Position numbers and translations under genes: made by a program
Assembly: GCA_044223515.1 (NCBI GenBank)
Contig: JBGALV010000009.1
Coordinates: 1 to 64,000, forward strand
DNA length: 64,000 bases
Direction: 5' to 3'
From: SHVZ01 sp044223515
GTDB taxonomy: Bacteria > Pseudomonadota > Alphaproteobacteria > SHVZ01
Shown here: positions 9,735 through 19,899 of the stretch, piece after piece
How the letters are laid out: each line of letters begins with the position of its first letter
Numbering within the stretch: position 1 is the stretch's first letter
The notes under the pieces: generated by a model
The model's input: the letters and a program-made list of their open reading frames with translations, nothing else
Database searches by the model: none
What the model was told of the DNA's origin: nothing

Positions 9735-10738
9735 CCGCCGCGGCCAGGATGGCCGCCGCTGCGGCCCCGTTCATCGAGGTCGACAACCTCGTCAAGCACT
9801 TCCCCGTGCGGAAGGGCTTCTTCTCGTCCAGCGATGTCGGGGTGGTGCGCGCCGTCGACGGCATCAGCTTCACCGTCGCCCGCGGCGAGACGCTTGGCCT
9901 CGTCGGCGAGTCCGGTTGCGGCAAGTCGACCACCGGCCGCCTGATGCTCCGCCTGATCGAGCCGACGACCGGAGCGCTCCGCTATGACGGCACCGACCTT
10001 GCTCGCATCTCGCCGAGAGAGATGCGCGAGCGCCGGCGCGAGCTGCAGATCATCTTCCAGGATCCGTTCTCATCGCTCAATCCGCGCATGACGGTCGAGA
10101 GCATCATCTGCGAGCCGATGGTGATCCACGGCGTCGGCACCTCTGCCTCGCGCCGGGCGCGGGCGCACGAGCTCCTCGACATCGTCGGTCTCGCCCGCAC
10201 CTACGCCAACCGCTACCCGCACGAGTTCTCCGGCGGCCAGCGCCAGCGCATCGGCATCGCCCGCGCGCTCGCCCTTCGCCCGCAGTTCATCGTCTGCGAC
10301 GAGCCGGTCTCGGCGCTCGACGTCTCGATCCAGGCCCAGGTCATCAACCTGATGCAGGACCTGCAGAAGGAATTCGGGCTCACCTATCTTTTCATCAGCC
10401 ACAACCTCGCGGTCATACGGCACATCGCCGACCGGGTCGCGGTGATGTATCTCGGCAAGATCGTCGAGCTGACCGACAAGCACAGCCTCTACGCGACGCC
10501 GAAGCACCCCTATACGCAGGCGCTGCTGTCGGCGATCCCGATCGCCCGACCCGACCAGAAGCGCACCCGCGTCGTGCTCAGCGGCGACGTGCCCAGCCCG
10601 CTGAACCCGCCGGCCGGCTGCCGCTTCCACACGCGCTGCCAGTACGCCGAGGCGCGATGCAAGACGATCGAGCCGCCGCTGGTCGACGTCGGCGGCGGGC
10701 ATCACGTCGCTTGTCATCTCGTCCAACCGTCAGCCTAA
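9731..10738 (+). CDS. Peptide ABC transporter ATPase, DppF-like
   Basis: A 335-residue second ATPase of the importer. Walker A is GESGCGKST, the signature is FSGGQRQRIGIARAL and Walker B is FIVCDEPVSALD; the C-terminal GCRFHTRCQYAEARC tail is of the Dpp/Opp type. The start at 9731 overlaps the previous stop by 4 nt. The upstream part of the long open frame is only the shadow of the DppD-like gene. No periplasmic binding-protein gene lies in this operon, although one would be needed for import. Confidence 0.92.
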
Positions 10739-10748
10739 GGCAGCTTCC

Positions 10749-11684
10749 ATGGGTTACACGCTTGGCGATTTCCGCGCCGCCCAGGCGCGCATCAAGGGGC
10801 TCGTCCGCCGCACGCCGATGATGGCGACGGCGTCGCCCGTGACATCCGGTCCCGAGCTCGCACTCAAGCTCGAGTACCTCCAGATCACCGGCTCGTTCAA
10901 GCCGCGGGGTGCCGTCAACGCGCTGAAGAGCCTGCCGGAAGCCGCGATCAGGAAGGGCATCATCACCGCGTCCGGCGGCAATCACGGCAAGGCGGTCGCC
11001 TATGCCGGCTGGATCGCCAAGACCCGCGCGATCGTCTATCTCCCTTCGAGCGCACCGCCCGAGAAGGCGGCGACGATCAAGGCCTTCGGCGCCGAGCCGA
11101 TCAGCTTCGGCGAGGTCTGGGACGACTCGAACGCGGAGGCGATGCGGCATGCCGAGCGCGAGGGCCTGACCTACATTCATCCGTTCAAGGACGAGCCGGT
11201 CATCCAGGGCCAGGGCACGGTCGGCCTCGAGATCCTGGAAGACCTGCCCGACGTCGACATCGTCCTGACCGCGATCGGCGGCGGCGGCTTCGCAGCCGGC
11301 GTGGCCGCCGCGATCAAGGCGGTGAAGCCGAGCGTCCGCATCATCGGCATCGAGCCGGTCGGCGCGCCGACGCTGCACGACAGCGTCAAGGCCGGGAAGC
11401 TGGTCACCCTCGACAAGATCACGAGCAAGGTCAGCACGCTCTCGGCCAAGCGCTCGGATCAGGTCAACCTCGACCTGATCGGCAAACACGTCGAGAAGAT
11501 CGTTCTGGTGACCGACGAAGAGATGCGGGAAGGCGCCCGCTGGTTGTGGAAAGAGCTCGGCATCGCTGCCGAGCTCTCCGGTGCCGCCTCGGTCGCCGCG
11601 GCGCTTCTCGGCAGGGTCGAGCTGCCGAAGGGCGCCAAGGTCTGCGCCATCGTCTGCGGCGCCGGGACCGACGGTATCTCCTAA
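10749..11684 (+). CDS. Threonine/serine dehydratase-like PLP enzyme
   Basis: A 311-residue fold-type II PLP enzyme related to catabolic threonine ammonia-lyase and serine racemase. The PLP lysine is in ITGSFKPRGAVNAL (Lys51), followed by SGGNHGKAVA and the tetraglycine loop AIGGGGFAAG. It has no C-terminal ACT domain, so the feedback-inhibited biosynthetic IlvA form is unlikely. It begins 10 nt after the transporter ATPase and probably closes that operon. It may deaminate a hydroxy-amino acid released from the imported compound. Its end faces the hypothetical protein gene with a 7-nt gap. Confidence 0.82.
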   Translation: MGYTLGDFRAAQARIKGLVRRTPMMATASPVTSGPELALKLEYLQITGSFKPRGAVNALKSLPEAAIRKGIITASGGNHGKAVAYAGWIAKTRAIVYLPSSAPPEKAATIKAFGAEPISFGEVWDDSNAEAMRHAEREGLTYIHPFKDEPVIQGQGTVGLEILEDLPDVDIVLTAIGGGGFAAGVAAAIKAVKPSVRIIGIEPVGAPTLHDSVKAGKLVTLDKITSKVSTLSAKRSDQVNLDLIGKHVEKIVLVTDEEMREGARWLWKELGIAAELSGAASVAAALLGRVELPKGAKVCAIVCGAGTDGIS

Positions 11685-11691
11685 GCCGTCG

Positions 11692-12399
11692 TCACCACTT
11701 GGTCTTGAGACGGACGAGGCCGCCGCTCTCCTTGTCGTCGGACCAGATGATGGCCGTCGTCTCCAGGATGAGCGCCTGCTGCTTCTCGACCTTTTCCGGC
11801 CAGTCGCCGCAGAGCAGGATGATCGCGCCGATCGCGCAGATGCAGCCGCCGCGTGCGCCGTTGATCAGGTTCCGGCACATCTGCTCCTTCGGCCGGTTCT
11901 TCTGAAAGCTCTTGCGGATCGAGTTGATGCGGTCGGCGGCCAGCGCCAGGCCGACGGTGAAGATGCTCACCGCCGCGATCGCGACGTTGTTCTCTTTCTT
12001 GTTGATGATGTAGCCGATGCTCTCGACGCACTTGCCGCAGGAGCAGGGGTAGCCACCGGCCCCGGTCTTGGTCGCGGCTTCCTTCAAATTGTAGAGCGCG
12101 AAGATCTGGGTCGATGCCTGGGCGATCGCCAGCGCGCCCAACCACGGCGCCAGCGCGGCGCCGAGCGGGAACAGGGTCATCGAGGCGAAGCCGGCACCGA
12201 CGACCACACCGGAGGAGACGCCCGAGCCCATCGTGACGCCGGCCTGGATTCCCGATTCGACCGCCGCCCGGCTGCCGGCCATGGCGATCGACTTGAGCGT
12301 GGTCAGCGTCGAGCTGAACGAGGTGTAGGTCTTCGGCGCCTTGCTGAAGACGTCCTTCACCAGACCCTGCAGGCGTTCCGGTGGAATCAGGCCAGCCAT
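11692..12399 (-). CDS. Unrecognised cysteine-rich membrane protein
   Basis: I do not recognise this 235-residue protein. A mixed N-terminal region (1-60) is followed by a glycine-rich hydrophobic stretch (about 60-100) that could form one or two membrane helices or a glycine-zipper. A CxCxxC cluster follows (Cys119, 121, 124), then hydrophobic segments near 138-155 and 187-198, and four more cysteines (175, 186, 188, 197, the middle two as CxC). The tail is polar. The gene has its own GGGGGG-type ribosome-binding site. It stands alone between a convergent PLP-enzyme gene and rpsD. The cysteine spacing could bind metal or form disulfides. Confidence 0.7.
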   Translation of the reverse strand: MAGLIPPERLQGLVKDVFSKAPKTYTSFSSTLTTLKSIAMAGSRAAVESGIQAGVTMGSGVSSGVVVGAGFASMTLFPLGAALAPWLGALAIAQASTQIFALYNLKEAATKTGAGGYPCSCGKCVESIGYIINKKENNVAIAAVSIFTVGLALAADRINSIRKSFQKNRPKEQMCRNLINGARGGCICAIGAIILLCGDWPEKVEKQQALILETTAIIWSDDKESGGLVRLKTKW

Positions 12400-12535
12400 G
12401 ATCTCGTCTCCCCCCAGAGGAAATAGGCGTCGTTTTTACCACCCCTGATGTAACGGGTAAGCAGGAAATCCGGACTTCCGAAAGCACCTGTCGGCTGGAT
12501 GCTTGTTAAATATTCGGTGAGGCTTCGCGCCAAAT

Positions 12536-12564
12536 AAAAAGGGCGCCGCCCGAAGGCGACGCCC
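12536..12564 (-). terminator. Intrinsic terminator of rpsD with UUCG loop
   Basis: Read on the minus strand, a 10-bp stem GGGCGUCGCC/GGCGGCGCCC closes on a UUCG tetraloop and is followed by UUUUU. One pair is G-U only in the minus-strand RNA (it would be a C-A mismatch on the plus strand), which fixes the direction. It lies 25 nt after the rpsD stop. Confidence 0.9.
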
Positions 12565-12589
12565 CTTGTCTTGGATGAGGCCCGACCGA

Positions 12590-13204
12590 TCAGCGCGAGT
12601 AGAACTCGACGACCAGGTTCGGTTCCATCTGCACCGGATAGGGGACGTCCTCGAAGGCGGGCTTGCGGACGAACTTGCCCTTCATCGCCTTGTGGTCGAC
12701 CTCGATGTAGTCCGGCACGTCGCGCTCGGGAAGCGCAGACGCCTCGAGCACGGTGTTGAGCTGGCGGGACTTCTCCTTGACCTCGATGGTGTCGCCATCC
12801 TTCACGAGGTAGGAGCCGATGTTGACCCGCTTGCCGTTGACCTTGATGTGGCCGTGGTTGACGAACTGGCGCGCGGCGAAGACGGTCGCCACGAACTTCA
12901 TCCGATAGACCACAGTGTCGAGGCGGCGCTCCAGCAGCTCGATCAGGTTGGCGCCGGTGTCGCCCTTGCGGCGCACGGCTTCCTCGTAGAGCTTGCGGAA
13001 CTGACGCTCGCCGATGTTTCCGTAGTAGCCCTTCAGCTTCTGTTTCGCCATGAGCTGGATGCCGTAGTCGGACGGCTTCTTGCGGCGCTGGCCGTGCTGG
13101 CCGGGGCCGTACTCGCGGCGATTGACCGGGCTCTTGGGCCGACCCCAGAGATTCACTCCGAGACGTCGGTTGATCTTGTACTTCGCGCTTTCACGCTTTG
13201 CCAT
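12590..13204 (-). CDS. rpsD: 30S ribosomal protein S4
   Basis: A 204-residue primary 16S rRNA-binding protein that nucleates assembly of the 30S body. The start MAKRESAKYKINRRLGVNLWGRPKSP, the QHGQRRKKPSDYG segment and the S4 RNA-binding domain (RRLDTVVYRMKFVATVFAARQFVNHGHIKVNGKRV, split here by description only) are all present, and the length is normal. The ATG at 13204 is used; the longer frame would cross the leader. The gene is monocistronic here, with its own strong promoter and terminator. Confidence 0.97.
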   Translation of the reverse strand: MAKRESAKYKINRRLGVNLWGRPKSPVNRREYGPGQHGQRRKKPSDYGIQLMAKQKLKGYYGNIGERQFRKLYEEAVRRKGDTGANLIELLERRLDTVVYRMKFVATVFAARQFVNHGHIKVNGKRVNIGSYLVKDGDTIEVKEKSRQLNTVLEASALPERDVPDYIEVDHKAMKGKFVRKPAFEDVPYPVQMEPNLVVEFYSR

Positions 13205-13239
13205 GGTTGCTCCGTATTGGGCTGTTGTTGTCCCGGTAG

Positions 13240-13275
13240 GGCCATTGGCCGGAATGCATCTCGTTGGATGCATTC
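13240..13275 (-). promoter_or_regulatory. Structured 5' leader of rpsD
   Basis: Between the predicted transcription start (near 13291) and the rpsD ATG lie two inverted repeats. One is a perfect 9-bp repeat, GAATGCATC/GATGCATTC with a 6-nt loop (13252-13275). The other is an 11-nt palindrome, GGCCATTGGCC (13240-13250). S4 is a known translational autoregulator in other bacteria; a role for this leader in such control is inference. Confidence 0.5.
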
Positions 13276-13297
13276 ACGTTCCCGGAAAGAGGCGCGG

Positions 13298-13325
13298 AGT
13301 ATAGGGACGGGGAATCGCTTGTCAA
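13298..13325 (-). promoter_or_regulatory. Sigma-70 promoter of rpsD
   Basis: On the minus strand, TTGACA (13320-13325) and TATACT (13298-13303) are separated by 16 bp, close to the sigma-70 consensus. This predicts a start near 13291 and a leader of about 87 nt. Confidence 0.85.
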
Positions 13326-13344
13326 ACACGGCCTTAGGCCGTGT
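13326..13344. repeat. Perfect 19-bp palindrome ACACGGCCTTAGGCCGTGT
   Basis: A perfect odd-centre palindrome that abuts the -35 hexamer of the rpsD promoter and lies 42 bp upstream of the divergent aminotransferase ATG. It could be an operator, or a hairpin in the aminotransferase transcript. It has no following T-run. Confidence 0.6.
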
Positions 13345-13386
13345 ACGCTGCCCCCGGAACCACCCCTCAGGCGGGAGCCGGCGGCC

Positions 13387-14763
13387 ATGGCTACAGCCCT
13401 TCGCGGCGCGAATTATCGCAACGATAGCATGATCTTAGGCTTCTCGGACCTGAAGAAGCTCAGGACCGAGCGGCCGCTCGTGATCACCGGCGGGCGGGGC
13501 ATCTTCGTCATCGACGAACGAGGCCGGGACTACGTCGAGGCGGTCTCGTCCTTCTACTGCGCGGCGCTCGGTTTCAGCGAGGAGGAGCTGGTCGAGGCGG
13601 CGATCCGCCAGATGCGGGCGCTGCCCTTCTACCCCTCGGCCTCGCACCGGACCGTGCCGGTGGTGATGGAGCTGGCCGACCGCATGGCCGCGGCAGCTCC
13701 GTTCCCGAACGCCAAGGTCGCCTTCGCCACGACCGGCTCGGAGGCGAACGACAGCCTGATCAAGTTCCTCTGGTACGCCAACGGCTATGCCGGGAATCCC
13801 GAGCGCCGGAAGGTGATCTCGCGCTTCGGCAGCTATCACGGCGGCACCATCGCGATGACCGCGCTCGGCGGCGGCACCGGGCTGCACCGGAGCTTCGGCA
13901 TCCCGACCGACGACTGCATTCATGTCAGCCATCCGACCGGTGCTGCGCCCGGCGAGAGCGAAGATGCCTATGCCGATCGGCTCGCCCTGGAGGTGCGCCA
14001 GGCGATCGAGAAGGCAGGGCCCGAGACCGTCGCCGCCTTCTTCGCCGAGCCGATTTCGACCGCAGCCGGCTGGGCGGTGCCGCCGACCGGCTACTTCCAG
14101 AAGATCAGACAAGTCTGCGACGAGTACGGCGTCCGCTTCTTCCTGGACGAAGTGGTCACCGGCTTCGGGCGCACCGGCGAGATGTGGGGATCGCAGTCCT
14201 TCGGCGTGACGCCCGACTGCTTCACCTGCGCCAAGGGCATGTCCGGCGCCTACCAGCCGATCTCGGCCGTCGTGATGTCCGACGGGTTCTACAAGGCGAT
14301 GGAGAAGGGCAGCGACGCCAACGGCTGGTTCGCGCATAGCGGCACCTATCACGCCCATCCGGTGCCGGCCGCGGTCGCGCTGAAGACGCTGGAGATCTTC
14401 GAGAAGCGCCAGATCGTGAAGCACGTGCAGTCGCTGATGCCGGCATGGAACAAGGCGATCGATGCGTTGCGCGATCATCCGCTGGTCGCGACCACGCGGC
14501 ATTTCGGTCTTGGCGGCGCGGTCGAGTTCAAGCCCACGGCCGAGCAGCTCGAGGGCAACATCTCGTCGCTCAAAGTCGGCGGTACGGCGAAGAAGGTCTA
14601 CGAGGCAGGGCTTGAGGCCGGCATCCTGACGCGTCCGCTCGACCGCTGCATCGTGCTGGCGCCGCCGCTGATCATCACCGAAGCCGAGATCGGCGAGCTG
14701 TTCCATCGCCTACGCCGCGCGATGGACATGGTGCTGGCGGAGACGAAGGGCACTGGTCCTTGA
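13387..14763 (+). CDS. Class III aminotransferase
   Basis: A 458-residue fold-type I PLP aminotransferase of the omega-amino acid/class III family. The cofactor segments TGSEANDS, SYHGGTIAMTALGG and FLDEVVTGFGRTGEMW are present. The PLP lysine is Lys283 in CFTCAKGMSGAYQPISAV. These enzymes move an amino group from a primary or beta-amine donor to pyruvate or 2-oxoglutarate; the donor is not predictable. The ATG at 13387 is preferred. A further in-frame ATG 17 codons later (MILGFSD) is possible. The upstream extension of the frame to 13264 crosses the rpsD promoter. Confidence 0.88.
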   Translation: MATALRGANYRNDSMILGFSDLKKLRTERPLVITGGRGIFVIDERGRDYVEAVSSFYCAALGFSEEELVEAAIRQMRALPFYPSASHRTVPVVMELADRMAAAAPFPNAKVAFATTGSEANDSLIKFLWYANGYAGNPERRKVISRFGSYHGGTIAMTALGGGTGLHRSFGIPTDDCIHVSHPTGAAPGESEDAYADRLALEVRQAIEKAGPETVAAFFAEPISTAAGWAVPPTGYFQKIRQVCDEYGVRFFLDEVVTGFGRTGEMWGSQSFGVTPDCFTCAKGMSGAYQPISAVVMSDGFYKAMEKGSDANGWFAHSGTYHAHPVPAAVALKTLEIFEKRQIVKHVQSLMPAWNKAIDALRDHPLVATTRHFGLGGAVEFKPTAEQLEGNISSLKVGGTAKKVYEAGLEAGILTRPLDRCIVLAPPLIITEAEIGELFHRLRRAMDMVLAETKGTGP

Positions 14764-14769
14764 AGTCGC

Positions 14770-14822
14770 GCGTGCCGACCGCTCGAAGGTCGCGGTAGAG
14801 CCGCGACTTCGAGCCGGCACGC
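14770..14822. terminator. Long hairpin between convergent genes
   Basis: A nested inverted repeat. An outer arm GCGTGCCG/CGGCACGC and an inner arm CTCGAAGGTCGCGG/CCGCGACTTCGAG (one bulged G) surround a 5-nt loop. It fills nearly all of the 60-nt gap between the aminotransferase and trmJ stops, so it can fold in both transcripts. A bidirectional terminator is likely, although there is no T-run. Confidence 0.55.
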
Positions 14823-14823
14823 A

Positions 14824-15585
14824 CTAGCTCTTCCTCTTGTCGACCAGGTTGCGCACGGCGCCGTGCAGCGTGCGCAGCTCCTGGCTGGTCGGGCGGGCGC
14901 GTTGGAACAGGTTGCGGAGGTTCCGCACCATGGTCGGCCGCTGCTCGATGTTGCGGAGGAAGCCGCAGTCGTCGAGCTCGGCCTCGAAGCGCTCCATGAA
15001 GTTCAGCAGCTCGGCCTTCGGCGCCGGCTCGTCGCCGCCGCCCCAGTACTGCGTATCGGGAGTCGTATCCGCCGCCTGCAGCCACTCGTAGCCGACCAGC
15101 AGCACCGCCTGCGCGAGATTGAGCGAGGAGAACCCCGGGTTCAGCGGCACGGTGATGATCGTGTCGGCGAGCGGCACGTCGTCGTTGGTGAGGCCCATGC
15201 GCTCCGGACCGAACAGCAGGCCCGGCTTCAGGCCCTCCGAGGTCAGCGTCCGGAGCGCGGTGGCCGCGGCGCGCGGCGTCATCACCGGCTTCACCATGCC
15301 GCGCGGTCGCGCGGTCGTGGCGAAGACATGGGTCAGGTCGGCGATCGCGTCCGGCAGCGTCGCATAGACCTTGGCGTTGTCGATCACCGCGTTGGCGCCG
15401 GAGGCCGCGGCGACGGCGCGCTCGTTCGGCCAGCCGTCGCGGGGTGCTACGAGGCGCATCTCGGTCAGGCCGCAGTTCAGCATGGCGCGCGCCGCGAGGC
15501 CGATGTTCTCGCCCAGCTGCGGCTGATGGAGGATCACCGGCGGGCCGCCGGTCAGGCCCGTCAGCTTGCGGTCGGTGCCGGCCAT
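14824..15585 (-). CDS. trmJ: tRNA (cytidine/uridine-32-2'-O)-methyltransferase
   Basis: A 253-residue SpoU/SPOUT-family methyltransferase that modifies the ribose of tRNA position 32 with S-adenosylmethionine. The knot motifs are visible: VILHQPQLGENIGLAARAM (motif 1), LLFGPERMGLTNDD (motif 2) and VPLNPGFSSLNLAQAVLL (motif 3). The length fits TrmJ. It starts 4 nt after the citramalate synthase stop and is the last gene of the long minus-strand run. Confidence 0.88.
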   Translation of the reverse strand: MAGTDRKLTGLTGGPPVILHQPQLGENIGLAARAMLNCGLTEMRLVAPRDGWPNERAVAAASGANAVIDNAKVYATLPDAIADLTHVFATTARPRGMVKPVMTPRAAATALRTLTSEGLKPGLLFGPERMGLTNDDVPLADTIITVPLNPGFSSLNLAQAVLLVGYEWLQAADTTPDTQYWGGGDEPAPKAELLNFMERFEAELDDCGFLRNIEQRPTMVRNLRNLFQRARPTSQELRTLHGAVRNLVDKRKS

Positions 15586-15589
15586 CGCG

Positions 15590-17194
15590 TCAGGCCGCCG
15601 CCGCTGCCGGCACGCCTTCGCGCATCAGCTTCCAGGTGATGCTGTCGGAGAGCGCGTCGAGCGAGGCGTCGATGATGTTGGGCGAGACGCCGACCGTGTC
15701 CCAGCGGCGACCCTCGCCGTCGGCGCTCTCGATCATCACGCGGGTCACCGCGCTGGTGCCGCCGGACTGGGTCAGGATGCGGACCTTGAAGTCGACGAGG
15801 CGCACCTCGGCGAGCATCGGGTAGAGGTTGCCGAGCGCCTTGCGGAGCGCGGTATCGAGGGCGTTGACCGGGCCGTTGCCCATCGCGACCTCGTGGTGGA
15901 GCACGTTGCCGATGCCGATGGTGACGGTCGCCTCGGACTCGGTGACCAGCTCGCCGCGCGCGTTGAAGCGGCGCTCGTCCATCACGCGAAAGCGGCGGAC
16001 GCTGAAATAGTCGGGCACCTGGCCGAAGGCGCGGCGGGCGAGAAGCTCGAAGCTCGCCTCGGCGCCGTCATAGGCGTAGCCCTCGGCCTCACGTGCTTTC
16101 ACCTGGTCGATCAGCTTCGGCAGGCGCGGGTCGTCGTTGGAGACCTCGAGCCCGATCTCGCGGAAGCGAGCGATTAGGTTCGAGCGGCCGGCCTGGTCGG
16201 AGACGACGACGTGCCGGCGATTGCCGACCAACGACGGGTCGACATGCTCGTAGGCGCGGGGATCCTTCTCGACCGCGGAGGCGTGCAGGCCGCCCTTATG
16301 GGCGAAGGCGGATTCGCCGACGTAGGGCGCCTGGCGTGACGGAGCTCGGTTCAGCCGCTCGTCTAGCAGGTGCGAGACCTGCGGCAGGCGGCGAAGACCC
16401 TCGGCGCCGATGCCGGTCTCGAAGCCCATCTTCAGGATCAGTGTCGGGATCAGGGTCACGAGGTTGGCGTTGCCGCAGCGCTCGCCGAGACCGTTCAAGG
16501 TGCCCTGGATCATGCGCGCGCCGGCACGGACGGCAGCCAGCGAGTTGGCGACCGCGTTGCCGGTGTCGTCGTGGCAGTGGATGCCGAGATGCGATGCCGG
16601 CACGCGGGTCGCGGCGTCCCGGACGATTGACTCGATCTCGTCGGGCAGCGTCCCGCCGTTGGTGTCGCAGAGCACGAGCCAGCGGGCGCCGGCCTTGTGC
16701 GCGGCCTCCAGGCACGAGAGGGCGTAGTCGCGGTTGGCCTTCCAGCCGTCGAAGAAGTGCTCGGCATCGAACACGACCTCGGCGGCCCGGGTCGCGGCAT
16801 GCGCCACGGACTCGGCGATCATCTTCAGGTTCTCGTCCAGCGAGACGCCGAGCGCGACGCCGACATGGAAATCCCAGGTCTTGCCGACCAATGTGGCAAC
16901 CGGTGCGCCGGCGCCGAGCGTCGCGGCCAAGCCGGGGTCGTTGGCGGCGCTACGGCCAGACCGGCGGGTCATGCCGAAGGCGGCGAGGCGGGCGGACTTG
17001 AAGGTCGGCTTCTCGGCGAAGAAGCGGTCGTCGGTCGGGTTGGCTCCGGGCCAGCCGCCCTCGATGTAGTCGACGCCCAGGCGGTCCAGCGCCTCGGCGA
17101 CGGCGCGCTTGTCCTCGGCCGAGAAATCGACGCCCTGGGTCTGGGCGCCGTCGCGGAGGGTGGTGTCGTAAAGGTAGAGACGATCGCTCGACAT
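15590..17194 (-). CDS. cimA: Citramalate synthase
   Basis: A 534-residue HMGL-like enzyme condensing pyruvate and acetyl-CoA to (R)-citramalate, a threonine-independent entry to isoleucine. The N terminus LYLYDTTLRDGAQTQGVDFS carries the catalytic Arg-Asp pair, and HCHDDTGNAVANSL is the second metal-site motif. A LeuA-type allosteric dimer domain occupies the last 130 or so residues (YFSVRRFRVMDERR onward). The length and the DTTLRDGAQTQGV wording favour CimA over 2-isopropylmalate synthase. ATG at 17194 is chosen over a TTG three codons upstream. It lies 24 nt downstream of yejF. Confidence 0.9.
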   Translation of the reverse strand: MSSDRLYLYDTTLRDGAQTQGVDFSAEDKRAVAEALDRLGVDYIEGGWPGANPTDDRFFAEKPTFKSARLAAFGMTRRSGRSAANDPGLAATLGAGAPVATLVGKTWDFHVGVALGVSLDENLKMIAESVAHAATRAAEVVFDAEHFFDGWKANRDYALSCLEAAHKAGARWLVLCDTNGGTLPDEIESIVRDAATRVPASHLGIHCHDDTGNAVANSLAAVRAGARMIQGTLNGLGERCGNANLVTLIPTLILKMGFETGIGAEGLRRLPQVSHLLDERLNRAPSRQAPYVGESAFAHKGGLHASAVEKDPRAYEHVDPSLVGNRRHVVVSDQAGRSNLIARFREIGLEVSNDDPRLPKLIDQVKAREAEGYAYDGAEASFELLARRAFGQVPDYFSVRRFRVMDERRFNARGELVTESEATVTIGIGNVLHHEVAMGNGPVNALDTALRKALGNLYPMLAEVRLVDFKVRILTQSGGTSAVTRVMIESADGEGRRWDTVGVSPNIIDASLDALSDSITWKLMREGVPAAAAA

Positions 17195-17218
17195 CTTCTG
17201 CAACCCGACTTTCGAGGG

Positions 17219-18840
<1,622 letters not shown>

Positions 18841-18844
<4 letters not shown>

Positions 18845-19899
18845 GCGACGTTCTTCCTCGGATCGAAGGCGTCGCGCACCGCCTCGCCGACGAAGATCAA
18901 GAGGCTCAGCATCGTCGCCAGCACCAGGAAGCCGGTGAGGCCGAGCCATGGGGCCTGCAGGTTGTTCTTGCCCTGGGCCAGCAGCTCGCCCAGCGAGGGC
19001 GATCCCGGCGGCAGGCCGAAACCCAGGAAATCGAGCGAGGTCAGCGTGGTGATCGAGCCGTTCAGGATGAACGGCATGAAGGTCAGCGTCGCCACCATCG
19101 CGTTCGGCAGCACGTGGCGATAGATGATCTTGACCGGTGCAAGGCCGAGCGCGCGCGCGGCGCGGACGTAGTCGAAGTTGCGGGCGCGCAGGAACTCGGC
19201 GCGGACGACGCCGACCAGCGACATCCACGAGAACATCAGCATCAGTCCCAAGAGCCACCAGAAGGTCGGCTCGACCACGGAGGCCAGGATGATCAGCAGG
19301 TAGAGCACCGGCAGGCCAGACCAGATCTCCATGAAGCGCTGGAACAGGAGATCGACCTTGCCGCCGAAATAGCCCTGCACCGCGCCGGCGGCGACGCCGA
19401 TCGCCGAGGAGAAGAGGGTGAGCACGAGGCCGAACAGGATCGATATCCGGAATCCGTAGATCAGGCGCGCCATCACGTCGCGCGCCTGGTCGTCGGTGCC
19501 GAGCCAGGTGCGGCTCGACGGCGGCGCCGGCGCGGGCCGACCGAGATCCTTGATCACCGTGTCGTAGCGGTACGGGATCGCGGGCCAGAGCATCCAGCCC
19601 TTCTCGTTGATCAGCTTCACGACCTCGGGGTCGTGATAGTCGGCCTCGGTCGGGAATTCGCCGCCGAAGGTGGTCTCCGGATAGGCCACGAGAACGGGCG
19701 AGTAGAAGCCGCCGTCGTAGCGGACCAGGATCGGCCGGTCGTTGGCGATGAACTCGGCGAACAGGCTGATGCCGAAGAGCGCGAGGAAGATCCACAGCGA
19801 CCAGAAGCCGCGCCGGTTGGCGCGGAAGTTGTGGAGCCGCCGGCGGGTCAGCGGCGTGATCTTCATGCCGAGGAAGCGCGGCGAGGCGGCGGCCGTCAT
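18841..19899 (-). CDS. yejE: Peptide ABC transporter permease, YejE-like
   Basis: A 352-residue permease. The N-terminal helix WSLWIFLALFGISLFAEF is followed by a long periplasmic segment (residues about 45-125, including YDGGFYSPVLVAYPETTFGGEFPTE, shown only in part), which is typical of YejE rather than DppC. The SRTWLGTDDQARDVMARLIYG block and the EAA loop follow. It overlaps yejB and yejF by 4 nt each, a tightly coupled cassette. Confidence 0.92.
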
